A stretch of DNA of 40,446 bases from Terfezia claveryi (GCA_015179025.1 WHUX01000347.1:1-40446), one strand, 5' to 3'; positions 31,332 to 40,446 are shown, numbered from the stretch's first letter. Translations and numbers: made by a program. The notes: generated by a model not told the origin, from the sequence alone.

Positions 31332-33266
31332 TTATATTGAATTCGTACATGGGTGCGGCCCTGATCCAGTATGACAATGGGCAGTACATGAACGTCCTTC
31401 TTTTTTGCATTGGCAGCGATGGTCAGAATATAGGCCTTTGCATTTGCAGCGAACTATAGATCCAGCAGAGGCAAGATGTGCAACTTCATGCAGCGACTTT
31501 GGTTTTTGACTTTGCCATTCTAATGGAATAGACTTAAGGTAGGCTGGTCTAATACTGGAAGGAAGTCGCTCCAATTCGCTAGTGGGATAGTATCGATCTA
31601 ACAGGCCATATTCACTATATAGCTGATGTTGGTCAGGATGAGGCTTGTAGACAACTCTACAAAAAATTTGGCGATAGTCGGTAGAAGCTCGATCAATACC
31701 AGGAATTCGTAAGCTGACGAGATCACCTATTATAAAGGTATCTATTTTGTGCTGTTGAATATATCGATTTGCCATTTTCTTCCAAGCTGTTGCAGTACGT
31801 TTGCGGACTTTTGCTAGCATAATGTCGGTACTGCCAGTGGGAAGTTCAAGTTGAACAGAAGTAGATTGACTCGAAGGTTCAATCAAACTGTTTTCTTCGT
31901 CATCCTCCTCCTCCTCATTCTCCTCATTATCCTCCTCTTGCTCATCCTCTTCCTCATCATCTTCTTCCTCTTCCTCCTCCTCCTCCCCCTCCTCTTCATC
32001 CTCCTCCTCCTCTTTATTATCCTCATCCTCTACTTCCTTATCATTATTCTCTACTTCCTCATCATTTGCATCTAGGATTGGAGATAAACGACCTGGAAGA
32101 TGATGTACTTTTTGTTTAAATACAACTTCATATAGACTATATCCAGTTGTCGAGTGAATCTAATATTATTAGTTTCATTATTATAAGACTAGCCTGAGTA
32201 TTAGAAATAATTACTTACTTGTTGATTCATTGCTAAAATTACAATAGGTAAAATCTGTACCCATCGATTGTCACCTGATTTAGCTTTGGCCATTCGAATC
32301 TTCTGCTTTAGAACAGCATTTGCTTGTTCTATCAATCCTTGTGTTTGAGGATGGCGTGGACATCCTCGTATTAAAGAAATTCCATAATATTCTATAATAA
32401 CAAGTACTTCACCTTTAAACTCATTACCATTGTCGCATTGAAGAATTTTTGGTGGACCAAATTGTCTAATCCACATGAGGAGGATATTAGCAACTTCAGT
32501 ACTTTCCTTAGACTTTAAAGGATAAGCACTAGAAAATTTACTAAAATGATCGCGAATATGTAAAATCTATTGGTATTCCCCATCTGGATCAGCTCGCATA
32601 TCGATTAGATCAATTTGTACTCGTTCCCAAAGATTATTAACAATGATTGGTTGTAGTGGACCACGACTTTGACTTGGTTTATTACGTGCACATAGTTGAC
32701 AATGCTATAACAGTTCCATAACCTATACCAAAAATTAATATTAATATATACTAAGTAGATTCAGACTTAACTATACCTCCTTACGATTAATTCCATGGTA
32801 CTTCTCGCTAATAGTTGCATAGGTTTTGTTCTTGCCTGCATGCATTAATGCATCATGAGTATGTGCAATAACGTCAAATACATCATGCTCTAAGACTACT
32901 CCTTAATTATTTTTCCCAGCAATAAAATATAAAGCATTATTTCGTAGCTCATATTCCTTGAGTGCCTTTGATCGTAGCTTAATTTCTGTTGTATTGCCTT
33001 TAGCAGCCTTTAGATTTGGATCTCGAAGGTATGCCTTAATTTTGCGATACCTAGATAGCATTTATTAGTCACTATTATACTAGATAATTTCAGGGTTATT
33101 ACTTCTCAAAAGTCAAGCGAGATTTGTTACTTGTTGTATACAAATACTCTTCAAAGTTGGTGCAAGCAGTACCAGAAAATGCTTCAATAGCACTTGGAGA
33201 TGGAGTGGACCCTAGAGGATGAAACTGGTTGAGATCAGTCTCAGTATGATCTTGAGTGATAGACAT
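31332..33266 (-). pseudogene. KRBA2/SCAND3-like retroviral-type integrase of element B, lightly mutated
   Basis: Exons 33266-33103, 33050-32777, 32722-32219 and 32159-31332 sum to exactly 590 codons. The three introns (52, 54, 59 nt) begin GTAATA, GTATAG, GTAAGT and end TAG, with CTAAT-type branch sites in the first and third. Order: Ser/Thr-rich start (MSITQDHTETDLN), HHCC zinc finger (HTHDALMH ... HCQLC), DDE core (QIDLIDMRAD; ILQCDNGNEFKG; HPQTQGLIEQAN), IHSTTGYSLYEVVF, an acidic Glu/Asp linker of about 65 residues, a GPY/F-like part (GDLVSLRIPGIDR, FCRVVYKP), and a Cys/His tail (RCKCKGL, CQCKKEGRSC, CHTGSG). Three in-frame stops (TAA or TAG, one clearly at a conserved Trp) disable it; the rest is well preserved. 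Presumed to insert and excise element B. Confidence 0.8.
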
Positions 33267-33285
33267 TGGTAGAGATTGGTAAGAG

Positions 33286-33400
33286 TGTGATATTGTAGAG
33301 ACCGGTAAGAGTGTGATATTATAGAGACCGGTAAGAGTATAATATTGTAGAGGCCGGTAAGAGTGTGATATTGTAGAGACGGTAAGAGTGTGATCAAGCA
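33286..33400 (-). repeat. 26-28-bp repeats in the integrase leader
   Basis: Five units of ACAATATCACACTCTTACCG plus GTCTCT, read on the minus strand, directly upstream of the integrase ATG at 33266. Position suggests a 5' UTR or promoter array. Confidence 0.8.
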
Positions 33401-33461
33401 AAGCAATAGTTAAAACTCTGTGGCATCGTGATCTTTAAAGGCTACTATTGTGAGGGCTATA

Positions 33462-33612
33462 TCCTCTTGTTCTTTGACCTAATGTTTCTCTACATAATAA
33501 CCTTCATTTCGGGTATACCTCTACTGAGTATTTTCTACGATAGGTCATTTTATGTTATCTCCGATGTTCTTTGACCAAATGTTGCTACAAAATTACCTTC
33601 ATATCGGATATG
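33462..33612 (-). repeat. Duplicated 45-bp motif upstream of the integrase
   Basis: Minus strand, two copies of ATGAAGGT, then ATT, TGTAG, AACATT and GGTCAAAGAACA, about 105 bp apart, between the TIR region and the leader repeats. Confidence 0.6.
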
Positions 33613-33809
33613 TCCCTATTTAGTAATTTTAATGTCGCTGTGGCCGCTGTGGCCGCAATCCTTGTTGCTATCCGTGACATTGAACAATTTAATCCCGTAA
33701 CGGCCTAGTCTGTTGCGATATCCAGCCATACCGTAACGGCCTGGTCCGTTGCGATATCCAGTCCATACCGGTATGGACCGAATCCCGGAACGGACCAGAA
33801 CATATATAT

Positions 33810-34004
33810 GCATATCCTGTATATAGCTTTTGCCTCTCTGAGCAATATTCTAAGTTCTAAGTTTGAAGACCAATTCTAAGTTCAACTTATACCTGTATGT
33901 GCAGTTAGGCCCAAGTTATGTGATCTTGCCTTTACTTCACTAATAATCCTCCAAATACCTATATTCCGACAACATTGCCTTGATCACCCAGCTTGTCCCT
34001 AACA
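33810..34004 (+). repeat. Element E 3' LTR, right part
   Basis: From GCATATCCTG to GTCCCTAACA, collinear with 23176-23364 and, inverted, with 644-858. Confidence 0.85.
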
Positions 34005-34009
34005 AGGGT

Positions 34010-34500
34010 GATATGAACAATGTTATGCCATCATGTGTCTTATGAAACTTCAAGCCTATATACATATGAACTAACAGCTTTAATGACCTTGTAGGGCCCA
34101 ATCTACTTACTAGTTAGGGAATGGTTGTTTTTGGCTCATATCTGCAGGTTCTGGTGGTCAACCAATACCCAGTCATTAATAGCAAACCTACATGCCTTTT
34201 TGAGGTACATAGTACTTCTTTTATGGTTGATTTGCCTAAGGGTATTATGAATTTGGTTGTGTACTATTGTTATTCAGTCTAGCCATTCTTCTATAGTGAG
34301 AGAGGAGAATTTGTAGTTATTTAAAAGGTGAATGGTGCAAGGGTCAAAGCAGTACAAACTTCGGTAAAGGGAGTACTTATCAATAGAGTGGGTAGTAGTA
34401 TTATAGGCAAACTTGGCTAAGAGTAGCTATCGTTTCCAATAACCTTGTCTATTGTGACAGTAGATGCAGAGGTACTGCTTAAGTATTTAGACTGCTCATT
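34010..34500 (-). pseudogene. Chromovirus G integrase C-terminal region, part 1
   Basis: Minus strand: ILKQYLCIYCHN, LLLAKFAYNTTTHSIDKYSP (equivalent to LPLAEFAYNNxxHSSTGxSP), then FAINDWVLVDHQNLQ, IGPYKVIKAV and YVYRLEVS..HNIVHITL. This is the end of the integrase core and the GPY/F module of a Ty3/gypsy chromovirus. Several stops. Interrupted at its left edge by element E. Confidence 0.8.
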
Positions 34501-35150
34501 AAGCAATCATGGTAGCCATCTCCCAATCCTCTTTTCAGCCTTCTTTGCCTTTGCCCCACGTCCTTAACTTCTCTATCCTACAATAGCTCTTCAGATGTTC
34601 CTGATCTAACACCTCATATTTCTATCTTCTCCATCCTATATTCATCTTTCTGATATTTCTTAGCCAAACCCTCACATTTCTAATTTCCTCATCCTATAAT
34701 AGCTCTTCAGATATTTTTAATCTGACACCTTGTGTTCATAACTTGCCCTATCCAATAATTGCTCTTCAAATGTTTTTATTCCTACTCATTATATTCTTTA
34801 CTTGACTATTATACTCTCTGTATATGCAAATGTTCTCCTTTTAATCTGCATTCTATTTGCTAATTACCAAACATATCTTTTATAAACAAAAAAAAACCTC
34901 ATTCATAGCAGAAGTTTCTTATGACCTCCTACGCCAAGAAATGAAATTCAATATAATGCATACTCTTTCCTCCCACCAAATTACATCTACCAACTTTCCC
35001 CAACCCAGCTTCCAGTGAACATGTTTATGAAAAAGAAACATATGATCACATGCAAGTAAAAGAAATACAGCTAATGAGATAATATAACCTCATAGAGAGA
35101 ATAGCCTTGAAACTGATATAGAAAAGCCCATTCCCTCAAACATCCAACTT
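34500..35150. other. Decayed sequence with 60-66-bp repeats
   Basis: 34568-34780 carries about four diverged units of CCTATAATAGCTCTTCAGAT followed by GTTCCTGATCTAACACC. On the minus strand they read as a broken Glu/Lys-rich frame (EHLKSYCRIEKLRTWGKGKE). No family recognised. Confidence 0.5.
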
Positions 35151-35152
35151 CT

Positions 35153-35491
35153 TCAGTCACTTTCTGTATCCTCTTCATCTATATCCCCTATTCTTATTAG
35201 TACATCATCAACCTCCAGGTTTAATAGTCCAGCCAATTCTACTAATGAATCTCTCAGTAGACTCCCTTCACAACAGTGCTTCTCCGCTGGCACCTCTAAT
35301 CTTTCATATAAGTGCTCTAGCTCCTTTCTTAATTCCACCTCATATTGTACTTCATCTTTGACTTGTGGTGCATTAACTGGTTCTACTTCCACCATCCTTA
35401 CCTGAGCTGCAATCTGATATACTAAGTCAGCCTTAATGTTATTCACCATAAGGTCCTTTATTACTTTTGGATAAATCTCACATATATTCAT
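35153..35491 (-). CDS. Hypothetical ORF, 112 residues, end of a decayed longer frame
   Basis: Acidic, helix-rich (MNICEIYPKVIKDLMVNNIK, later VQYEVELRKELEHLYERLEV, and an acidic tail DIDEEDTESD). Upstream the same frame continues for at least 60 codons through TAG and TAA stops (KTT, CKLRITNKEQQMDAQ, CKTGTYERL), so it looks like the surviving end of a RIP-damaged gene. The GTYERLMNICEIYP portion recalls structural proteins of retroelements only loosely. No firm assignment. Confidence 0.4.
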   Translation of the reverse strand: MNICEIYPKVIKDLMVNNIKADLVYQIAAQVRMVEVEPVNAPQVKDEVQYEVELRKELEHLYERLEVPAEKHCCEGSLLRDSLVELAGLLNLEVDDVLIRIGDIDEEDTESD

Positions 35492-35499
35492 CAGCCTCT

Positions 35500-36578
35500 C
35501 ATATGTGCCTGTTTTGCATTAGTCTCTTATCTAACATTGTGCATCCATTTGTTGCTCTTTATTGGTTATTCTCAACTTACACTAGGTGGTTTTGTATTTG
35601 AACTCCTGCATAACTGGATTACAATCTCCTATCTTTCATGCTTTTAAACTGTGATGCATTACTGAGGCCACAAAGCATATGAAGATACTATTGATTCTAT
35701 CTAGAAAGTCCAAGTCCCTATTCCCCTTCATTTTTGGGCCTTGGAATTACCATTGATATATTAATAATCTCCTTTACATGGAACCATCCCCTAAACTTCT
35801 TTTTGGACATCAATATTAGCATCAGATATTGGACTGGTAGTGTTTGCCATCTGACCAACTTATATTCCAACTACTTTGCCTGCAGACAAATCAATCTCCA
35901 TCTAGCAAGTACTCAACCTTTGTCTTTATACATTCCTTTGGTAACTAGCTAATACCATACACCCTCGTAATACTTGCCTGATATTTATATATTAGATATG
36001 CTCTTGTTCAAGAATGAATACTTTTGAGCTGTTTCGAATTAGCAATCCAATGCCCCAAATCGGATTGGATATCATACAAATGTATTAACCACTCTTACTC
36101 GTTCTATCTAGTGAGGCCCCGTTTGTACCTTATCTCAGGCATACTATATAAGCAGGAGTAATTCGCCCAGTATTAGCAGAGGTTTCCAATAATATGTATA
36201 GTTAGTCACAATCTTTTATGCAGTACTTGCAAAAGGTTATAAAATGTCGGGAATAGCTGAAAAGGATTGTGTTTCTCTTCCAATACCTGGCGTGAGCACA
36301 ACAGTGTCAACGAAAGTTTCCACTTCTGATTCAGAATTACTTCTACTATTCTATGTCAGAATTAGCTTACAATCTAACTAAAATATTACCTTCTTTATAC
36401 AAACCTCATTATCCAATGTGATATTATTTGTGAATGCTGCTACAGTTTCAACTATTGGTTGTAGTTGAATTACAGTTGCTACAATTTGAGAGGCCTTATG
36501 TTTACAGCTTACCTACTCAGTTGGCACAGTAGCTTGCTAAGAGGTAGCTTACTAGAAAGATATTTTATGAGGCATTAT
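35500..36578. other. Decayed sequence upstream of family D copy 2
   Basis: Low-complexity AT-leaning DNA. On the minus strand around 36290-36530, fragments such as SQIVATVIQLQPIVETVAAF and ESEVETFVDTVVLTPG, separated by a possible GTTTGT...ATAG intron, look like remains of a gene. No family recognised. Confidence 0.35.
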
Positions 36579-37491
36579 TGTAATGGAGAACGTTGTTTCA
36601 TTGCTTATATAATTGATTATATACTTTTGTATTTCCTATATTACTACTATGTTATGTAACTAAGCTCTCGGTTGAAGGACTAGCCTTCTACCACCTCCTA
36701 TTGCTTTATAAGCATCTATAGCACGCGGAATTTGCCATGGGAAGTTCCATGGCACTTGCTATATGAAGACACCCTCATTATGGCTGCGTGACCTCTGTTT
36801 AAGGCATGTGACTCATTACTATGGCCACATGACCATTGTTTAAGGCGTGTGACTCATTACTATGGCCACATGACCCTTTTTGTACAGCGCACCACCTTCT
36901 GGTGTGCCACCCTTTATTGTATTTATTTCCTTAGTCATCAGATCTCAGATGAGTATAAATAGGCCACTGGATTCCTTCTGGAATCTACAGAAAGATAAGA
37001 CAGAACCAAGCAAGCACTCAGAGCAAGCAAGCCTATATTCCGATCAGATCAAGATCATATAGCTTAGATAGCACAAATCATATAAGATAGATTACACCAG
37101 TTAATTACTGTTCCCTTTGGAAATGTCCCACATAGTAATCTCCCTACCCTTCTGAGGTCTTACCTCAGCAGAACCGAAATACACAAACGTCCATGCCTAC
37201 GGATATAGATTGTATAAACGGTACCGAATGAATACTGTCTAGTACCATTCATTACATTTTTTTTAACTCACTTACCTAATCTTTACTCTTAAATCCAAGG
37301 CCTGATCAACCTTCGGATACCTTTATTACACTCATGCAAGTGTATACAATTCGACACCTAAGTGCATATATAAAATTGATATCATTATTCAACTAGCTAG
37401 CTAACAAAATCCAACAAACGAGATATCAGACTCTCAACTGCAGTACATCAACAAAAGACTTAGAAGCAAGCTAAGCTGAGCTCTAACGGGC
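36579..37491 (+). repeat. Family D LTR, copy 2 (right edge approximate)
   Basis: Same start and internal motifs as 2167-3069. The right edge rests on a GGGCA followed by TGGTATCCC, an uncertain primer-site call. Confidence 0.5.
36953..36963 (+). promoter_or_regulatory. Family D LTR TATA box, copy 2
   Basis: GTATAAATAGG, identical to 2541-2551 and in the same context. Confidence 0.6.
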
Positions 37492-37521
37492 AGTGGTATC
37501 CCATATTAAACAATCCCACCC

Positions 37522-38010
37522 TCATTCACAATACTTTTCCCAATAAGATCGACAACTCATCTTGTACTCCTGGCAACCGCCATTATATTTGTACTTGTAA
37601 ATCCAGTACACCATTGTAAAACTGGCCCACCAGGTCCCAGGAATAATTGGTCTAAACAACCAAGCGTCACAATCCCAAGGCTCAAATCTCGCTGCCTCCA
37701 CTGCAGCCATTTTCTCCAGAAAAGAATTACCTCTATCAGAACCTTTCTTAGGCCCAGACATCTCTACCAATACCTCTGCACCCCCAACGTCTACCTCAAC
37801 ACACCAATCAGAAAACGTGACACTCTTGCCGGAAGAACTAGAACTAGATTCTAGACCAGTAGATGAAGAAAAACCAGGACCATAAGAAATATCAGGATCC
37901 TGACATCCAGCCTCACTAGCCTCGTGAGCCACCGAGCCAACAGAACCGTCAGTCGAATGGAGATCATAAGGATCATCAGCTACCATACCATCATTACAGA
38001 AAGGTGCCAA
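37522..38010 (-). CDS. Antisense ORF in the family D leader, 162 residues
   Basis: Open on the minus strand between LTR and gag. It has an acidic Ser-rich part (SSSTGLESSSSSSGKSVTFS), then DWCVEVDVGGAEVLVEMSGP and a Trp/Tyr-rich end (FEPWDCDAWLFRPIIPGTWW). In copy 1 the same frame is recognisable (3060-3560 region) but broken by TAG at positions that are Trp here. The order of properties looks like a real protein; I recognise no family. It could instead be a chance frame opposite a structured leader. Expression would need an antisense promoter. Confidence 0.4.
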   Translation of the reverse strand: MAPFCNDGMVADDPYDLHSTDGSVGSVAHEASEAGCQDPDISYGPGFSSSTGLESSSSSSGKSVTFSDWCVEVDVGGAEVLVEMSGPKKGSDRGNSFLEKMAAVEAARFEPWDCDAWLFRPIIPGTWWASFTMVYWIYKYKYNGGCQEYKMSCRSYWEKYCE

Positions 38011-38086
38011 AAAAGAAAAGTAACTCTACGATCGTATCGTATAACCAGCTGCATTTGGTTGTGGACAGACGACAAAATCAGATATA

Positions 38087-40446
38087 ATGGCATCTGAACT
38101 TAGTAAGAAGACTAAGAGGTCGAGACGGTTAACTATGTTACCCAAAGATATTAAGAAATTAGTAGAAGAAACTCCCAGAAAGACCAGATTTATAATTCCT
38201 AATACAGAAAGGGAAATAAATCTGCCTATCGATATAGAAATAGGAGAACCAGGTGGAGCAGGAACCAAACTATATTTTAGTATGGCTTTAACTCTCATAC
38301 CAGAAGAATTTTGGGACAGACATCTTCCAACAATTGAGGAGATTTTGAAATATACTCGCTCAATGGGACATGCCCAACAGTATCATCCTGATGATACTCG
38401 ACTCTTAATGGAAGCTGTAGCAAAACACTACTTATAGCTAACACCTTACCCATTCAAAGAAGAAGACTTAGAAATGAATGCATTTTTAAGTAAAGAATTA
38501 AGGAAACCTGTTGTACCACTTTTAAGGAAACCAAATTGGGTAATAAATAACTGGGAAGAAATAATGGCATTCATGATGAGCGGCACTCATCTAGAAGAAT
38601 CAGTATATACCACGGAGGATTTTTTCAATCCTAGCAAAGAACTTCCAGGAGCATTCCTGAGAACACCAAAAGATCAATCGAAAGGCAAAGGTCGAGCACC
38701 TGAGACACTAGAAAGGAGGACTGGGTCAGCCAAAGAACCAGACGATAAAGACCAACCACCAGAAGATATAGAATTACCAGAAGACAATAATAATCTAGAT
38801 ACAGGACTAGACCAACAAAAGCAGTAAACACAAGGAGGAGGACGAGACCCCGATGATAGCAGAGATAATAGCTCGGACTCTGATAAGACATCATCAGTTG
38901 TAAGTCAAACTCTTAAAAGAAAACCCAAACGAGGAAAATCAGTTGAACACCAGCAATAGGAATCTACAACAGGAATAGTTACAATGGGTAACCATAAAGC
39001 AACGAATGCTTTAAAAGGAATAAAGATTGATATGCTAGAAAAATTAAGAGGAGAAGACAAAAAATGGCAAGACTCACAATATTTTGACTCTTGGGCCACA
39101 GCAATGCAACGTTGGTTTGTTATCAAAAGAATAGATTTGGAAGGCGCTTCAGCTTTGGAAATTGTTGGATTCAGAATGAAAGGAAGCGTACTTACTACTT
39201 ATAATCAATTCCTAAGAGAAAAAGGAAAGAATGCGACATTCTTTAGTTTCATACTAGTGCTAAGGGATTTTCTGATACCCTCTACTAGTAAGGACATTTT
39301 GTGGAAACGATGTGAGACAGCCACACCATACAAGGACGGATGTCATATGGGAATCAAACAGTTTGCCAACTGGCTTACTGAAATGCAAATCAAATTGATT
39401 GACAAGGATGGCAAACAATCAATATCGCAGGAAGTAAAAAGAAGAAAGTTTCTTAATCACCTGCCACCATATATGTCAGCTACATTAATTCCTTTAATCA
39501 AAGAAGAATAGTCATATGATCAGCTCGTACATCAAGCGGAGTCATATGAAGCTTCCAAAAAGGATATTGCCCCACCACCCACAACAAATACATCCCGATG
39601 ACAACACTTTCGGAATGAAAATCGAAGTTACGGTCCACGCAGGGACCAGAATCAACAACAAAAAACAGGATTTAATCCTAGTAGCAATTCCAACACCAAA
39701 CCCAACATAGAAAATCAGAAGGACTCAGATTGGGACACCATCACAAAAAAATTGGATCAGAAGATGAAGATACAATTAATTAAAGACAAGAAATGTCTAT
39801 GGTGTTGGAACCCTGGACACTCCTATAAGGAATGTAGGAAAAGAAAAAATAAAGTACCTATGCGTACAGCCGCATAAGATTTAGCTTTGCCGATAGCCAC
39901 TAAGGATAAAAACAACAAGGATAAAATCAAGGAACGACCCTTATTAAGACAGGTACCAGATTTTAGCAAGGTATTCGTTAAAGCTAACGAACACCCCGCA
40001 CTAGCTTTAATTAATCTCCAAACGAAGGGAGGAAACTTAATCAATTCTCAATTTGTACACCTATACAAAATACCAACTAGAAGTATCAAGAAGAAATCAT
40101 TAAGTACTGCAATTAAAGGCTCAAAAGGAACGATAGACAAAGCTTGTACTATCAAACTTGATTGGATAGGTTATGTAGAAGAACGAACATTCTATGTAGC
40201 TCACTTGACTGGATGGGACATGATACTAGGAGAACCCGCTCTTAGCAAAGTGCGAGCAATAATTCCTGCCCATCAGGAACCAGTTACTATCCAACCGGAA
40301 AACATTCTTCGATTCCAGCTAAGTGTATGGAAAGGATCTAGAACTATAGCGAATAGTATAAGATCAGCATATACTCAGGTCAGCTGCGAATCAGTTACAG
40401 ATTATAGTGAACCGGATAATTGGGAAAATATTAGTAACGCAGAAGA
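38087..40446 (+). pseudogene. Family D gag-pro polyprotein, copy 2
   Basis: One frame of 786 codons from MASELSKKTK to the window end, with six nonsense codons (near 38436, 38826, 38957, 39509, 39599, 39878), most explained by CAA/CAG/CGA-to-stop or TGG-to-TAG. Capsid-like region about 38980-39510 (WQDSQYFDSWATAMQRWF, FANWLTEMQIKLID). Zinc knuckle at about 39794-39835: CLWCWNPGHSYKEC, a perfect CCHC. Protease-like region from about 39990: ALINLQTKGGNLINSQFV, then DMILGEPAL; the catalytic DSG/DTG is not present. The stop at 38436 is shared by both copies, so it may be an old lesion or a true end of a first ORF. Order fits Ty3/gypsy. Confidence 0.8.

Larger units (their letters stand above)
25310..33801 (-). 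mobile_element. Element B, 8.5-kb TIR transposon with retroviral-like integrase and large cargo
   Basis: Inverted ends GTTCTGGTCCGTTCCGGGAT(T), 21 bp. Both subterminal regions hold the perfect palindrome CCATACCGGTATGG (25336-25349, 33763-33776) and diverged copies. The flanks are ATATATAT on both sides; because the site is an AT repeat, a duplication of 4, 6 or 8 bp is possible. It interrupts the 3' LTR of E, which rejoins. The integrase gene lies at the right end on the minus strand; the remaining roughly 6 kb is repeats and non-coding cargo. A DNA transposon with a retroviral-like DDE integrase recalls Ginger-type elements, but I cannot assign it firmly. Confidence 0.85.
23090..34004 (+). 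mobile_element. LTR element E, non-autonomous, containing element B
   Basis: 5' LTR 23090-23364, internal about 1.86 kb, 3' LTR 25226-25309 continued at 33810-34004; both LTRs are about 275-279 bp and run TGTTACAG...TAACA. A purine tract AGGAAAGGGGAAGTAC abuts the 3' LTR. Target duplication AGGAT (23085-23089) and AGGGT (34005-34009), five bases with one RIP-type G-to-A difference. The interior holds tandem repeats and a 3' segment shared with G, with no gag or pol. It depends on another element for movement. Confidence 0.85.
21900..34500 (-). mobile_element. Chromovirus G, interrupted by element E
   Basis: Minus-strand Ty3/gypsy element whose pieces lie on both sides of E: integrase GPY/F part at 34010-34500, chromodomain at 22840-23084, then 3' non-coding sequence and a probable 3' LTR down to about 21930. 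Removing E and one copy of its 5-bp target duplication rejoins the frame to HITLLKPF, a conserved junction in this family. The right end near 34500 is truncated before the integrase core. The LTR start is uncertain, possibly the TGTCAGCCTGAC near 22292. Confidence 0.75.
36579..40446 (+). mobile_element. Ty3/gypsy family D, copy 2 (runs off the window)
   Basis: Collinear with 2167-6124 and less damaged. LTR from 36579 (TGTAATGGAGAA), TATA box at 36953, probable LTR end near 37491, leader with an antisense ORF, then gag and protease to the window end. Pol, if present, lies beyond 40446. Confidence 0.85.

Noticed and set aside
31851..32075. Plus-strand Leu/Ile-rich 74-codon frame suggesting a membrane protein
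   Set aside because: It is the reverse strand of the Glu/Asp-rich linker of the element B integrase.

Overview
The window reads as a repeat-rich, heterochromatin-like stretch of a filamentous fungal nuclear genome, most likely an ascomycete (Pezizomycotina). The grounds are short introns with GTAAGT/CTAAT/TAG signals, Ty3/gypsy chromoviruses with chromodomains, a Fot1/pogo-type DD35D transposase, a fungal Crinkler-type gene, and AT-rich blocks in which old coding frames are full of TAG, TAA and TGA codons explained mostly by C-to-T or G-to-A changes. That last feature resembles repeat-induced point mutation (RIP). Placement below subphylum is a guess. Almost everything here is mobile DNA; the only host-type gene I can defend is the Crinkler-like gene at 9.0-10.7 kb.

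Layout. 1-868: inverted, truncated copy of LTR family E with short tandem repeats. 1.1-2.2 kb: AT-rich decayed DNA with a large imperfect palindrome. 2.17-6.25 kb: first copy of gypsy family D (LTR, antisense-ORF leader, gag, zinc knuckle, protease, start of RT), decayed. 6.25-7.0 kb AT-rich; 7.0-9.0 kb balanced composition without a recognisable gene. 9.04-10.70 kb: intact four-exon Crinkler/PD-(D/E)XK gene. 11.4-16.4 kb: pogo-type transposon A, whose transposase is split by a 2.7-kb TIR element C carrying a 24-bp minisatellite. 16.4-17.05 kb: gypsy LTR and chromodomain scrap. 17.06-17.86 kb: an 800-bp deletion derivative of a second pogo-like family (I). 18.2-20.3 kb: AT-rich decayed DNA. 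20.4-21.9 kb: chromovirus H (LTR, chromodomain, integrase). 21.9-34.5 kb: three-level nest, in which chromovirus G is cut by LTR element E, whose 3' LTR is cut by the 8.5-kb DNA element B. 34.5-36.6 kb: decayed DNA with one residual ORF. 36.58 kb to the end: second, better preserved copy of family D.

The most unusual unit is element B (25310-33801). It has 21-bp inverted termini, subterminal palindromes, and a spliced 590-codon gene for a retroviral-like integrase of the KRBA2/SCAND3 kind (HHCC finger, DDE core, acidic linker, Cys-rich tail). It also carries several kilobases of non-coding cargo: a 1.6-kb 29-bp minisatellite with higher-order structure, a perfect 79-bp inverted repeat, a small ORF followed by poly(A), and about 1 kb of G-rich repeats. 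Element C at 12.7-15.4 kb has different termini but carries a version of the same cargo in the same order. Exact target-site duplications and reading frames that rejoin support the nesting history throughout.
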